Shown one piece after another: positions 9,341 through 17,404 of a stretch of 64,000 bases of DNA. The stretch lies in contig NZ_FZLO01000001.1 in NCBI RefSeq assembly GCF_900197595.1, positions 62,001-126,000 on the forward strand, written 5' to 3'. A program made the translations under genes and the position numbers. This DNA is from Scatolibacter rhodanostii. GTDB lineage: Bacteria; Bacillota; Clostridia; Oscillospirales; Acutalibacteraceae. The notes beneath the pieces were generated by a model. That model saw nothing but the letters and a program-made list of their open reading frames with translations. It did not search any database and had not been told where the DNA came from. Positions within the stretch are counted from its first letter, which is position 1; each line of letters starts with the position of its first letter.

Positions 9341-10999
9341 TTATATTTTTTCCCAAGAGCTTTTGAGGGTATGGAGTTCAAAATCAACTGTGACAGCAGG
9401 GTCTAGCAAGACAGGTTGAATACTGACATTGGCCGGATCAAGCACAGTGCCCAATGTCATATTGAATAGCCCGTTGTTTGCATAAATTTCAACTGAGCAT
9501 CGATCAGTTATGATACGAAGTTCAAGGAAATCATGGTCGTTTTCCAGAGTAAAAGCACCATTTGGTAAAATGAGAATTTGTTTTTGAGGATCATATACAA
9601 TGAGGACGCCTCGAACAGAAAAGGCGATTAGTTTATCTTTTTTGGTGCTGAATCGAATGGTCATGTCCATCGCTTCACTCAAATATTTAGTAGGAACACG
9701 TTCTATTTCTTCAAGTCCTCTGTGAACAAAGGAAAAGTTTTTTTCATACATATGCTCAATCTCCTTAGCCGGCAGCACAGAAAGTCTAGGTCCATTTTCA
9801 GTAGAAAGCAAACTTAATTCATGGGGGAGACTGATACAGCTGGTAAATGGTCCATGCAGTACGCGAGTTCTAATCCACGACATTTGAATCACTCTTCCAC
9901 TGGGTGCATCAGAGAAAGTCTGAGCAGCGTAGGCAGATGTGGAAGGATTCGAAAGATTATAGGCAGAGATAGATTGATGGGAAGGACCGCAAATGGTATC
10001 GGTTTCAGCAATAAAATGTTTTCCTTCAAAATGCCCTATGATGTAGTTATCAGTAGAAGCCCAAAGAATCCATTTGATGTTATTGGTGTCACCGTCTAAT
10101 GGCAAACAAAAAAGATCGGGGCATTCTGCACTGTGGTGAATTTGAATAATTTGTCCGGGTTCCCAGTCTAGGAGATTACTAGAATAAAGGAATTGATAGC
10201 GATTGTTGTCCAGAAAAATCACCATAATCCAACGATTTCCGTCTGGGTGACGAACCACCTTGGGGTCTCGATTCATAAATGAAATATGGGGAAGGATGGG
10301 ATTTTTTTCGTATTTATGAAAGCTTATGCCTCCATCGGTGCTAATCGCAACAGCAATTTCAAAGTATCGAGATTGACTCCAACGAGATTTGCTGCCTGCT
10401 GCGGTATAAAATAAAAAAATGGGGGGATGGTCACTTTTTTGCATGCCAGAGGTATTTTCCCAATCGACAACACCGCCGCCCGAATACATTCTTCCGCTTT
10501 CATCAGGAATTAACGCGTGAGGTAGTTGCACCCAGTGCATAAGGTCAGTGCTGACAGCGTGCAACCAATGTGTATTGGCTACGCCAAAACCATAAGGGTT
10601 CAGTTGAGCAAAGAGATGGTACTTTCCTTCATAAAAGAACAATCCATTTGGATCATTCATAAATCCATGTTTAGGTGTAAAGTGTACCAATGGCCGAGTG
10701 ATTTCTTGATAAAGAGTATCTTCGTCTTTCAGTGAATCGGATATTTCGAGTAAGTCAATCAGTGATTCATCACCATGTTCTAAGCGGATTTCCAATTCTT
10801 GATTTTGGTAAGGAGCTAATGAAAGACCGCTCCAACAGCGTGGTGAGCGGCTTAAAATAACTTCATGTTCTTCTAGCAAGACGCCTTCATGATAAATTCC
10901 GAGATATTGTATTTTTTCTGCAGGCATAAACCAATATTCTGCATTAGCAATGGGGATAAGTAGAAATTTTTTTTCTGCTTTGATTATTTTGCTGCTCAT
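9341..10999 (-). CDS. GH32 beta-fructofuranosidase (sucrose/fructan hydrolase)
   Basis: Retaining glycosidase of 552 residues that cleaves terminal beta-fructosides. The catalytic residues are all visible: nucleophile Asp116 in GFMNDPNG, transition-state Asp245 in RDPKVV, and acid/base Glu292 in AECPDLF. About 100 residues precede the catalytic five-bladed propeller and a beta-sandwich follows (about 440-552). The usual FYQYNP motif reads LFAQLNPYG. No signal peptide is present, so the enzyme is cytoplasmic and should act on sucrose or short fructo-oligosaccharides. It heads a two-gene operon with the esterase behind a TTGACA promoter. Phosphorylated or free sucrose as substrate cannot be separated from sequence. 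Confidence 0.93.
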   Translation of the reverse strand: MSSKIIKAEKKFLLIPIANAEYWFMPAEKIQYLGIYHEGVLLEEHEVILSRSPRCWSGLSLAPYQNQELEIRLEHGDESLIDLLEISDSLKDEDTLYQEITRPLVHFTPKHGFMNDPNGLFFYEGKYHLFAQLNPYGFGVANTHWLHAVSTDLMHWVQLPHALIPDESGRMYSGGGVVDWENTSGMQKSDHPPIFLFYTAAGSKSRWSQSRYFEIAVAISTDGGISFHKYEKNPILPHISFMNRDPKVVRHPDGNRWIMVIFLDNNRYQFLYSSNLLDWEPGQIIQIHHSAECPDLFCLPLDGDTNNIKWILWASTDNYIIGHFEGKHFIAETDTICGPSHQSISAYNLSNPSTSAYAAQTFSDAPSGRVIQMSWIRTRVLHGPFTSCISLPHELSLLSTENGPRLSVLPAKEIEHMYEKNFSFVHRGLEEIERVPTKYLSEAMDMTIRFSTKKDKLIAFSVRGVLIVYDPQKQILILPNGAFTLENDHDFLELRIITDRCSVEIYANNGLFNMTLGTVLDPANVSIQPVLLDPAVTVDFELHTLKSSWEKI

Positions 11000-11065
11000 A
11001 GTAATGCTTGTCCTCGCTCTAAAGTATACATTTTATATTCATCTTTTTCAGATAACAATAAAAGT

Positions 11066-11094
11066 AGTATATTCGTTGCTGATTAAAATGTCAA
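11066..11094 (-). promoter_or_regulatory. SigA promoter of the GH32-esterase operon
   Basis: TTGACA, 17-nt spacer, TATACT, about 65 nt before the GH32 start codon. The -35 box overlaps a LacI-type operator. Confidence 0.75.
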
Positions 11095-11106
11095 CCGTTT
11101 TCTTAT
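11090..11106 (-). promoter_or_regulatory. LacI-type operator overlapping the GH32 promoter, copy 4
   Basis: The minus strand reads ATAAGAAAACGGTTGAC. It resembles the copy beside the isomerase gene (AGAAAACGTTTG) but has CGGTTGA in place of CGTTTGC. Its position over the -35 box would block polymerase binding. Confidence 0.4.
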
Positions 11107-11230
11107 GCAAATTCATTAAAAAAATAGATGTTTTGTTAATAGAATACTTTAAAATAACAATAAGATAAGAGTGAGTATATTCAGCGCTATTGCCATTTTC
11201 TTTTATATAGTTCTTTAAATCAAGGGATGT

Positions 11231-11282
11231 AAAAAACCGCCTTAAATATTTTATTCATCTAAAATATTTAAGGCGGTTTTTT
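11231..11282. terminator. Bidirectional hairpin between GH32 and ribosomal genes
   Basis: A stem of about 23 bp (AAAACCGCCTTAAATATTTTA and its complement) around a 6-nt loop, flanked by A- and T-runs. No gene ends directly here; it probably insulates the GH32 promoter from read-through of the rpsF operon. The rest of 11000-11430 holds only the GH32 promoter and the rpsR terminator. Confidence 0.75.
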
Positions 11283-11379
11283 AGTGTATGCCTACTCAGA
11301 TAAGTTCGTTTTGTATGCAAATTGTATGGTATAAAAAGAAAAAAATATTGACAAGTTGGGATTGTCTCATGAAAATCTA

Positions 11380-11412
11380 TAAAAAAAGATACTTGCCGTG
11401 AAGCAAGTATCT
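11380..11412 (-). terminator. Terminator of the rpsF-ssb-rpsR operon
   Basis: On the minus strand, AGATACTTGC pairs with GCAAGTATCT around a 6-nt loop, followed by a seven-T run. It starts 18 nt past the rpsR stop. Confidence 0.85.
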
Positions 11413-11430
11413 CATCTCTATGCAAATGAA

Positions 11431-11691
11431 TCAGTCACTCGTGTACGGAAGCAAAGCAACGTGACGAGCACGTTTGATTGCAATTGTAAGAGCACGCTGA
11501 TGATAAGCGCAGGTACCGGTTACTCTTCTAGGAAGAATCTTTCCTCTTTCAGAGATAAAACGGCGCAGTTTAGCGATATCTTTATAATCGATATAATCTG
11601 CTTTATCTACGCAGAAATTACAAACTTTTCTACGACCTTTGCGAGGACCGCCTCTACGGTATTCTCTATCAGGTCTATCTCTATCTGCCAT
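11431..11691 (-). CDS. rpsR: 30S ribosomal protein S18, zinc-ribbon form
   Basis: Small-subunit protein of 86 residues that binds 16S rRNA together with S6. The conserved core [16 protein letters not shown] and the C terminus [12 protein letters not shown] are intact. It carries CNFC near the N terminus and CAYH further on, the four zinc ligands of the C+ form, which many Firmicutes lack. I use the ATG 10 nt after AAGGAGG rather than the TTG two codons earlier. Third gene of the rpsF-ssb-rpsR operon, 39 nt after ssb. Confidence 0.97.
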   Translation of the reverse strand: MADRDRPDREYRRGGPRKGRRKVCNFCVDKADYIDYKDIAKLRRFISERGKILPRRVTGTCAYHQRALTIAIKRARHVALLPYTSD

Positions 11692-11730
11692 AGCCAAAAA
11701 GCCTCCTTCTATTACTTTTTTACGAAGAAA

Positions 11731-12180
11731 TTAGAACGGCAAATCATCGTCGCCTTGGATTTCTTCAAAATCTTCATTGCTCCCGCTTGAGTAGGCAGAA
11801 GCTGGCTCACTAAATGCCGGTGTCGTTTTCGGCGCAAAATCACTACCGCCTGCTGAATCACGTTTGGAGTCAGCAAAATTGACATCACTGGCAACGATTT
11901 CAAATGCTTTGCGCTTGTTTCCGTCTTTATCTGTATAGGTACGAGTTTGAATCGAACCATTTACAGCCATCATGCGGCCTTTTTGAAAATACTTGCAGAC
12001 AAACTCTGCTGTATTTCTCCAAGCAACAACATCAATGAAGTCGGCTTGTCTTTCAGTACCCGCTTTGGAAAAAGAACGGTCAACAGCCAAAGTGAAAGTA
12101 GTCACAGCAACATCGTTCGGTGTGTGTCTAAGCTCGGGGTCAGCGACCAATCTACCCATAATAACGGCAACATTCAGCAT
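11731..12180 (-). CDS. ssb: Single-stranded DNA-binding protein
   Basis: Tetrameric SSB of 149 residues used in replication, repair and recombination. The OB fold occupies about 1-105 (MLNVAVIMGRLVADPELRHT onward). A flexible Ser/Ala/Pro-rich tail ends in the acidic tip DDDLPF that recruits partner proteins. The gene sits between rpsF and rpsR, the standard Firmicutes order. Confidence 0.97.
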   Translation of the reverse strand: MLNVAVIMGRLVADPELRHTPNDVAVTTFTLAVDRSFSKAGTERQADFIDVVAWRNTAEFVCKYFQKGRMMAVNGSIQTRTYTDKDGNKRKAFEIVASDVNFADSKRDSAGGSDFAPKTTPAFSEPASAYSSGSNEDFEEIQGDDDLPF

Positions 12181-12205
12181 AAAAGCACCTCTTTCTTCGG
12201 TGAAC

Positions 12206-12616
12206 TTACTCGGCCTGTGCGTCAGCCTTTACAACGTTAGTTGCTTCGACAGCAATGGCTTCAACATCAACGTTTTTGTTGTCTGTTTTGGCTTTGCGGG
12301 CTTTGTTAGCAGTGGCTTTTTTCGGATCTTTTTTGATGATAAGAGTACGAAGAACGCCCTCGGTAATTTGATACCTTCTGTCAAGCTCGGCTGTGAAATC
12401 TGGTGTGCTGGAAAAATTGATTAAAGTATAGAAGCCTTCTGATTCCTTATTAATCGGATAAGCAAGTCTTCTTTTTCCCCAATTGTCAACACTTTCAACA
12501 GTACCGTGCTCGGCAATGCGCTCTTTGAATTTCTCCACCAACGTGTTGTTACCTTCTTCGCCTAATTTTGCGGAAAGAATGATAACGGTTTCATATTGAT
12601 TGATTCCTTCTGGCAT
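12206..12616 (-). CDS. rpsF: 30S ribosomal protein S6, with C-terminal extension
   Basis: S6 partner of S18 on the 30S platform. The ferredoxin-like core covers about 95 residues (INQYETVIILSAKLGEEG; VDNWGKRRLAYPI; EGFYTLINF). It is followed by an unusual tail of about 35 residues rich in Lys, Ala and Val (KKATANKARKAKTDN and onward), making 136 in all. The start is the ATG behind AGAAGGAGG; longer frames are not supported. First gene of the operon. A hairpin upstream may be the S6:S18 autoregulatory leader. Confidence 0.96.
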   Translation of the reverse strand: MPEGINQYETVIILSAKLGEEGNNTLVEKFKERIAEHGTVESVDNWGKRRLAYPINKESEGFYTLINFSSTPDFTAELDRRYQITEGVLRTLIIKKDPKKATANKARKAKTDNKNVDVEAIAVEATNVVKADAQAE

Positions 12617-12644
12617 TGTATTGCACCTCCTTCTGGTCATTTGG

Positions 12645-12664
12645 CCCCGAAAGTCAATTCGGAG
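12645..12664 (-). promoter_or_regulatory. Candidate S6:S18-binding leader hairpin
   Basis: In the rpsF leader, CTCCGAA pairs with TTCGGGG around a 6-nt loop, 29 nt before the start codon and just before the ribosome site. S6:S18 is known to repress its own operon through a leader containing a CCG element that mimics 16S rRNA. A CCG is present here, but the full consensus was not checked. Confidence 0.35.
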
Positions 12665-12703
12665 CAAGGATGATATCGTCATAAACGAAAAATCACAAAT
12701 AAT

Positions 12704-12731
12704 ATTATATCACAAATATAAGCTAAGTCAA
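12704..12731 (-). promoter_or_regulatory. SigA promoter of the rpsF operon
   Basis: TTGACT, 16-nt spacer, perfect TATAAT, about 88 nt before the rpsF start. Confidence 0.7.
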
Positions 12732-12768
12732 GCAATCTAAAGCGAAAACTTGTCCCTAAAAATGAAAA

Positions 12769-13644
12769 TTAAAGCGTTTTTGCAATGTTTTTCAAATATT
12801 CTCTAAAGTCAGCGCCAATCTGTGGATGTTTCAGTGCCGTTTCCACATTGGCTTGCATGATGCCCAGCTTGTTGCCCATGTCATAGCGAATGCCATCAAA
12901 GTCAACTGCTGTCATACCAGTTGTGCGAGCAAGCTCCCTCATAGCATCAGTCAACTGAATTTCTCCACCGGCACCGGGTTTGGTTTCAGCCAAGATAGCG
13001 AAGATTTCAGGAGGTAAAACACAGCGTCCTAAAATAGAAAATAGAGAAAATTCTTCGCCGGGGGCGGGCTTTTCAATCATATCGGTGCAGTGGTAATAAT
13101 TTTGCTCTAACGGCGACAATTTTAAAGAAGAATATTGCCGAATTGCTTCTCTCGAAACTTCTTTTACCCCGACAGCACCTTTGCCAAAGGTTTCATAAGC
13201 ATGAATAAGCTGAGCACATACGGGATTTTCTCCCATAATGACATCATCACCGTATAAAACAGCAAACGGCTCATTGCCAATAAACTCTTTTGCGCAGTGA
13301 ATAGCATGTCCCAACCCTTTTGTTTCTTTTTGCCGAATAAAATAGATGTTGGCGAGCTTGGCAGTCTTTACAGATTCGGCGAGTAGGTCATGTTTAGCGG
13401 TGTTTGCCTGTAAGTTCATTTCCAATTCAGGAGCATAGTCGAAATGGTCTTCAATAATACTTTTCCCGCGGTTGGTAATGATGAGAATTTCTTCAATGCC
13501 CGAGGCAGCAGCCTCTTCTACAATGTATTGAATAGCTGGTTTATCTACAATCGGCAGCATTTCTTTTGGCATAGCTTTGGTAGCAGGGAGAACTCTTGTC
13601 CCAAGACCTGCGGCAGGAATAACTGCCTTTCTAACTTTTTGCAT
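12769..13644 (-). CDS. galU: UTP--glucose-1-phosphate uridylyltransferase
   Basis: Makes UDP-glucose from glucose-1-phosphate for cell-surface polysaccharides and the Leloir pathway. 291 residues with the nucleotide-binding start VRKAVIPAAGLGTRVLPATK, the KEMLPIVDKPAIQYIVEEA segment, and the YGDDV strand. GGAGG stands 6 nt before the chosen ATG; an upstream in-frame start lacks one. Glucose-1-phosphate could come from the sucrose phosphorylase at the window edge. It follows the zinc-ribbon gene by 46 nt and may be co-transcribed with it. Confidence 0.96.
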   Translation of the reverse strand: MQKVRKAVIPAAGLGTRVLPATKAMPKEMLPIVDKPAIQYIVEEAAASGIEEILIITNRGKSIIEDHFDYAPELEMNLQANTAKHDLLAESVKTAKLANIYFIRQKETKGLGHAIHCAKEFIGNEPFAVLYGDDVIMGENPVCAQLIHAYETFGKGAVGVKEVSREAIRQYSSLKLSPLEQNYYHCTDMIEKPAPGEEFSLFSILGRCVLPPEIFAILAETKPGAGGEIQLTDAMRELARTTGMTAVDFDGIRYDMGNKLGIMQANVETALKHPQIGADFREYLKNIAKTL

Positions 13645-13690
13645 AGCATCCTCCAAATTACTTTTATTCCTATACAAATAGGATTTTCTT

Positions 13691-14743
13691 CTAAATAAAG
13701 GTGGGTAAGTTGGTGATAATCATATAACAGAACAGCATACAAATGGCAATTCCTAGATTAACGCCGCCTTTTTCTTCTAGTAAAAGACTGGTATCACCAC
13801 GGCCGGCGTCTTCGCTTTTAATCTGCCGAATCGTCGAAATACAATGTTTCATATAAGCTTTGTTGGCTGTAAAGCCACAATAAAGCAAGGTGATAAATAG
13901 AACGGCCAAAATAATCAGCTGTAAAGAAATCCTAAAATAAATATCGGGGTTTTGCATAAGATAATCTGACACAGCAAGCCACTGAACAGAAGTGAGAGAC
14001 AATCCTCCCGAATAATCAACACCGACATGTTCCAAAGCTTGAGCCAAGGCAGGAGCAGAAATAAACATAGAAACAAAAATGTAAGCCAAGTAAAGACCAA
14101 ATTGCAAAATAGAAAAAAGAGTACCCCTCTTATACATCTTGCGATAAAGCATCCATGAACCACCGAATAGAAAGGCGGATAGGTTAAATTTATTGCGATT
14201 GGTTAATTTTATATAACGAAAGCGGGGCATATAATAAGGGGTATTTTGTTTAACCAATTTAGAAATATCACCAAATGTGATATCGTCTTCAATTGTTTCG
14301 GTAGGGTTGACGCCACCCATCAAATCAAAAGGCAATACGCCGGGCATCCCGACAAACGGGTATCCATTTGGTGAAGAAGCCTCGGGTGATTCAGCGGCAG
14401 ATTCTTCACGAGTGTTTTTTTCTTGCCTATTTTGGTGTAGCTCAGGCTGACCGATTAAAGGGGAACCGCAACGATTGCAAAAGAGCGCACTGGTAGAATT
14501 CAGTGTACCGCAAACTGCGCATTCTTTATCTTTTATTTCGGTATCCGGGTTAGGTGCCTGTGGGGCTTCAGGAGCTTTCCATTCTTTTCCCGAATCATGT
14601 TCATCGGCAAAAATGCAGTTGCCGGCTTTATCATAACAATGCCGATGATAGGGTGCGCCACAATGGGGACAAACCACGATATCATCTTCTTTGCGAAAAG
14701 CAATATCACAGCAAGGACATTTAATTCCAGTATAGTCCAGCAT
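13691..14743 (-). CDS. RING-finger/zinc-ribbon membrane protein with DUF2628-like region
   Basis: A 350-residue protein of unknown function. An N-terminal prokaryotic RING-like zinc module has Cys9, Cys12, Cys25, Cys28, His33 and Cys36 in KCPCC, VCPHC and YHRHC. A second zinc ribbon is CAVC (75-78) with CNRC (89-92). A charged linker (about 100-165) leads to a membrane domain with about three or four helices (190-350) starting FRYIKLTNRNKFNLSAFLFGGSW, which resembles DUF2628. GGAGG precedes the chosen ATG. Such proteins recur in Clostridia; a sensing or assembly role in the membrane is conjecture. Confidence 0.8.
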   Translation of the reverse strand: MLDYTGIKCPCCDIAFRKEDDIVVCPHCGAPYHRHCYDKAGNCIFADEHDSGKEWKAPEAPQAPNPDTEIKDKECAVCGTLNSTSALFCNRCGSPLIGQPELHQNRQEKNTREESAAESPEASSPNGYPFVGMPGVLPFDLMGGVNPTETIEDDITFGDISKLVKQNTPYYMPRFRYIKLTNRNKFNLSAFLFGGSWMLYRKMYKRGTLFSILQFGLYLAYIFVSMFISAPALAQALEHVGVDYSGGLSLTSVQWLAVSDYLMQNPDIYFRISLQLIILAVLFITLLYCGFTANKAYMKHCISTIRQIKSEDAGRGDTSLLLEEKGGVNLGIAICMLFCYMIITNLPTFI

Positions 14744-14915
14744 ATAAACCTCCGTAAAAATTAGTTTGCCAACATGCAAACTCTTTAATTTTCTTTATTT
14801 TACAACATTTTCAGCTTTTTCGCAATCAATCAGAAGTTAATTTTCATACTGTTAACAATTCTGTCAGAATTCAGACTTGAATAGGCGACAAGTCAAAATT
14901 TTGCAAGATTTTCAG

Positions 14916-14944
14916 TTTACATTTTTGCCGATGTCCAGTATAAT
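14916..14944 (+). promoter_or_regulatory. SigA promoter ahead of CRISPR-like repeats and prfB
   Basis: TTTACA, 17-nt spacer, perfect TATAAT. Transcription would start near 14951, run through the three CRISPR-like repeats and reach prfB, giving a leader of about 300 nt. In an active array this position would be the CRISPR leader. No other clear promoter was seen closer to prfB. Confidence 0.7.
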
Positions 14945-15037
14945 AAATGTAGAAAAATTTTAAAGTGGTATAAATTCTGAGTTTTCCGGTGAAATAATGT
15001 TTAGTATGCTGAGTTTTGCAAAGTACTATTCAGGAAA

Positions 15038-15207
15038 AATTCTGCGTTTGCAGCAGTGCGGATTGAAATACCAAAACGGCGGCGCATATGTGCCGATATG
15101 ACATCATGTTGCTCCTCTTGCAGGAGCGTGGATTGAAATCCGGAATTAAACGATACATTATCTCAATTTAAGAGTATCGCTCCCCACACGGGAGTGTGGA
15201 TTGAAAT
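15038..15207 (+). CRISPR. Degenerate CRISPR-like array: three type I-C-like repeats, no cas genes
   Basis: Three 32-nt units end in GGATTGAAAT, at 15038-15069, 15108-15139 and 15176-15207, with spacer-sized gaps of 38 and 36 nt. Units 2 and 3 carry the hairpins GCTCCT/AGGAGC and GCTCCC/GGGAGT, in the layout of type I-C repeats (GTCGCTCC ... GGAGCGTGGATTGAAAT). They match at 24 of 32 positions. Unit 1 is more decayed but keeps a CTGC/GCAG stem. No cas gene is in the window. Divergence between units suggests a fossil array, or repeats now used as leader RNA structure. This and the promoter are all that is seen in the 14744-15257 gap. Confidence 0.65.
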
Positions 15208-15257
15208 CTCCATAGATGTCAACGAACAGAAATTAAGTAAAGTTGACAGGTGAGAAA

Positions 15258-16388
15258 ATGCTTCAATTTGAAGAACTGAAAAGAGAACTGTTAGAAAAGC
15301 AAGATGCAATTGAACAGCTAGGCGATGCTTTGGGACTTGAAAAGCTTCGAGAAGAAGTCGAAATGCTTGAACACAAGGCGGCTGAACCCGGCTTTTGGGA
15401 TAACATGGAAGCAGCACAAAAAATACTGCAAAAAACAGCGGCTTTGAAACAAAAAGATGAAACCTATTTAAAACTTAAATCTAAAGCAGAAGACGCCATG
15501 ACCTTGATTGAAATGGGTGATGAAGCCGAAGATTTATCTTTAATTGACGAGATACGTCCCGAGCTTGATGAAATTCAGAATAAAGTTGAAACCATGCGCC
15601 TTTCTACCCTTTTAACAGGGCAGTATGATGCAAAAAATGCGATTTTAACCTTTCATGCTGGTTCAGGCGGTACAGAAGCGCAGGATTGGGCAGAAATGCT
15701 TTTCCGTATGTATAATCGCTGGGGTGAGCGTCACGGCTATAAAGTCTCAACACTTGATTATCTTGACGGCGATGAAGCGGGACTGAAGAGTGCCTCTATT
15801 TTGGTTGAGGGTGAGAACGCATATGGTTTCTTAAAGTCAGAGGCAGGCGTACACCGCTTGGTGCGCGTGTCACCTTTTGATTCAGCAGGGCGGCGCCACA
15901 CTTCATTTTCTTCTCTCGAGGTTATGCCTGAAATTGAGGAAGATAACAGTGTTGAAATCAGCCCTGATGATATTCGAATGGAAGTTTACCGTGCCAGTGG
16001 TGCCGGCGGTCAGAAGGTTAATAAAACGTCGTCAGCGGTGCGATTAATTCATATTCCTACGGGTATAACGGTTGCTTGTCAGGTAGAGCGCAGCCAATAT
16101 CAAAACCGTGAAGTAGCTATGAAAATGCTGGTTTCTAAATTGGTTGAGATTAAGATTCGAGAGAATTTAGAAAAAATCTCAGATATTAAGGGCGAGCAGA
16201 AAGAGATTACATGGGGCAGCCAAATTCGTTCTTATGTTTTTATGCCGTACACACTTGTAAAAGACCATCGTACCAGCTTTGAAAGCGGAAATGTCAATGG
16301 TGTTATGGACGGTGATCTTGATGGCTTTATCAATGCTTATTTAAAGGCACTTAGCCAAAACGCTTTGGGCGAACCGACTGATTCTTAA
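15258..16388 (+). CDS. prfB: Peptide chain release factor 2, no programmed frameshift
   Basis: Class-I release factor for UGA and UAA codons, 376 residues. The tripeptide anticodon SPF (205-207) in RVSPFDSAGRRHTSF marks it as RF2. The peptidyl-hydrolysis motif GGQ is at 250-252 in GAGGQKVNKTSSA. The N-terminal coiled-coil domain is continuous. Where most bacterial prfB genes have an in-frame UGA and a +1 shift, this gene reads DALGLEKL with no stop, so autoregulation by frameshifting is absent. AGGTGAG precedes the ATG. The gene stands alone behind a long leader with CRISPR-like repeats and ends at a strong terminator. Confidence 0.96.
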   Translation: MLQFEELKRELLEKQDAIEQLGDALGLEKLREEVEMLEHKAAEPGFWDNMEAAQKILQKTAALKQKDETYLKLKSKAEDAMTLIEMGDEAEDLSLIDEIRPELDEIQNKVETMRLSTLLTGQYDAKNAILTFHAGSGGTEAQDWAEMLFRMYNRWGERHGYKVSTLDYLDGDEAGLKSASILVEGENAYGFLKSEAGVHRLVRVSPFDSAGRRHTSFSSLEVMPEIEEDNSVEISPDDIRMEVYRASGAGGQKVNKTSSAVRLIHIPTGITVACQVERSQYQNREVAMKMLVSKLVEIKIRENLEKISDIKGEQKEITWGSQIRSYVFMPYTLVKDHRTSFESGNVNGVMDGDLDGFINAYLKALSQNALGEPTDS

Positions 16389-16420
16389 TTTAATTATGAT
16401 TGAAAACTGAATAGCATATA

Positions 16421-16470
16421 AAAAGGCTTAATCTCTGTATAAGACAGAAATTAAGCCTTTTTGTTTTTTT
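16421..16470. terminator. Bidirectional terminator, prfB / second sugar ABC operon
   Basis: AAAAGGCTTAAT pairs with ATTAAGCCTTTT around an inner CTGT/ACAG stem, followed by TTTTTGTTTTTTT on the plus strand and an A/T-rich arm for the convergent permease transcript. Confidence 0.85.
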
Positions 16471-16513
16471 ATTGATATACATAAGAAGATAAATTTGTTT
16501 TCTTACTTCCGCC

Positions 16514-17371
16514 TTATCCCTTTACACCGGCAAAAGCAATGCCTTCTACAATATATTTCTGTGCTGCTGCATAAACAATAACAATCGGAATAATTGAACA
16601 GACCGTGCCCGCCATAATAGCACCGTAGTCTGCACTGAATTCTTCTTTAAAGAGAGCAAGACCGAGCTGAATGGTTTTGAGCTTATCACTGTCTAAATAA
16701 ATCATGGGTCCCATGTAATCATTCCAAATATTATTGAAAGTGAGAACCATGAGCGTGGCAAGACCAGTCTTTGTTAGGGGAAGAATAATACTCCAGTACG
16801 TTCTAAAATAGCCGCAGCCATCAATTTTGGCAGCTTCATGCAGACTGTCAGGAATACTAAGCATATTTTGTCGAAGCAAAAATACGCCAAAAGCACTGAA
16901 GGCATGAATCAGAATTAAAGAGGTGTGGGTGTTATAGAGATTCAAAGTTTTGACTACAATAAACTGCGGAATCATAATTGCGTGCCACGGGACCATCATG
17001 GTGGCAAGGTAGCCTAAAAATAGCTTGTCGCGTCCCGGAAAACGCAGCTTTGTGAAGGAATAAGCAGCAAGAGAACAGGTAAACAGCTGTGTGACGGTAA
17101 TAATAACAGCCAGTTTTAGAGTGTTAAGAAAATAAGTAGGAAAGTTAATTTTATTCCAAACTTTATCATAGTTGTCAGGTCTGAATACTTCAGGAATCCA
17201 TTTGACGGGATATTCAAATATTTCTGTGTTTAGCTTGAAAGAAGCGCTCACCATCCATACAAATGGAACAATCATAATAAAAGCAACCAGCAAAGACAAG
17301 ATAAAACGAGTTACAGTGAAGGCTTTCTGATTCCTTTTGTAGTGAGCAGAAGTTTTTTGTTTGGTCATCAT
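16514..17371 (-). CDS. Carbohydrate ABC transporter permease, MalG/UgpE type
   Basis: Second membrane subunit of another CUT1 sugar importer, 285 residues with about six membrane helices. The EAA loop is LHEAAKIDGCGYFRTYWSIILP and the C terminus is YIVEGIAFAGVKG, as in the MalG half. It is the last gene of a binding protein-permease-permease operon and follows its partner permease by 33 nt. No ATPase gene is present. With the neighbouring kinase, regulator and GH5 glucanase, a beta-glucan oligosaccharide importer is plausible but unproven. Confidence 0.92.
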   Translation of the reverse strand: MMTKQKTSAHYKRNQKAFTVTRFILSLLVAFIMIVPFVWMVSASFKLNTEIFEYPVKWIPEVFRPDNYDKVWNKINFPTYFLNTLKLAVIITVTQLFTCSLAAYSFTKLRFPGRDKLFLGYLATMMVPWHAIMIPQFIVVKTLNLYNTHTSLILIHAFSAFGVFLLRQNMLSIPDSLHEAAKIDGCGYFRTYWSIILPLTKTGLATLMVLTFNNIWNDYMGPMIYLDSDKLKTIQLGLALFKEEFSADYGAIMAGTVCSIIPIVIVYAAAQKYIVEGIAFAGVKG

Positions 17372-17404
17372 CGTATAATCATCCTTTCTCTTGATAGTGG
17401 CAAA

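Noticed and set aside
11993-12424. 143-codon plus-strand open frame across ssb and rpsF
   Set aside because: It lies antisense to two clearly conserved ribosomal/replication genes and has no recognisable protein features.
14900-15260. A functional CRISPR-Cas system
   Set aside because: Only three diverged repeats and no cas gene within 64 kb; reported as a remnant or leader element.
15258-15340. RF2 programmed +1 frameshift
   Set aside because: No in-frame stop and no CTTTGA slippery sequence at the expected place; the gene is one continuous frame.
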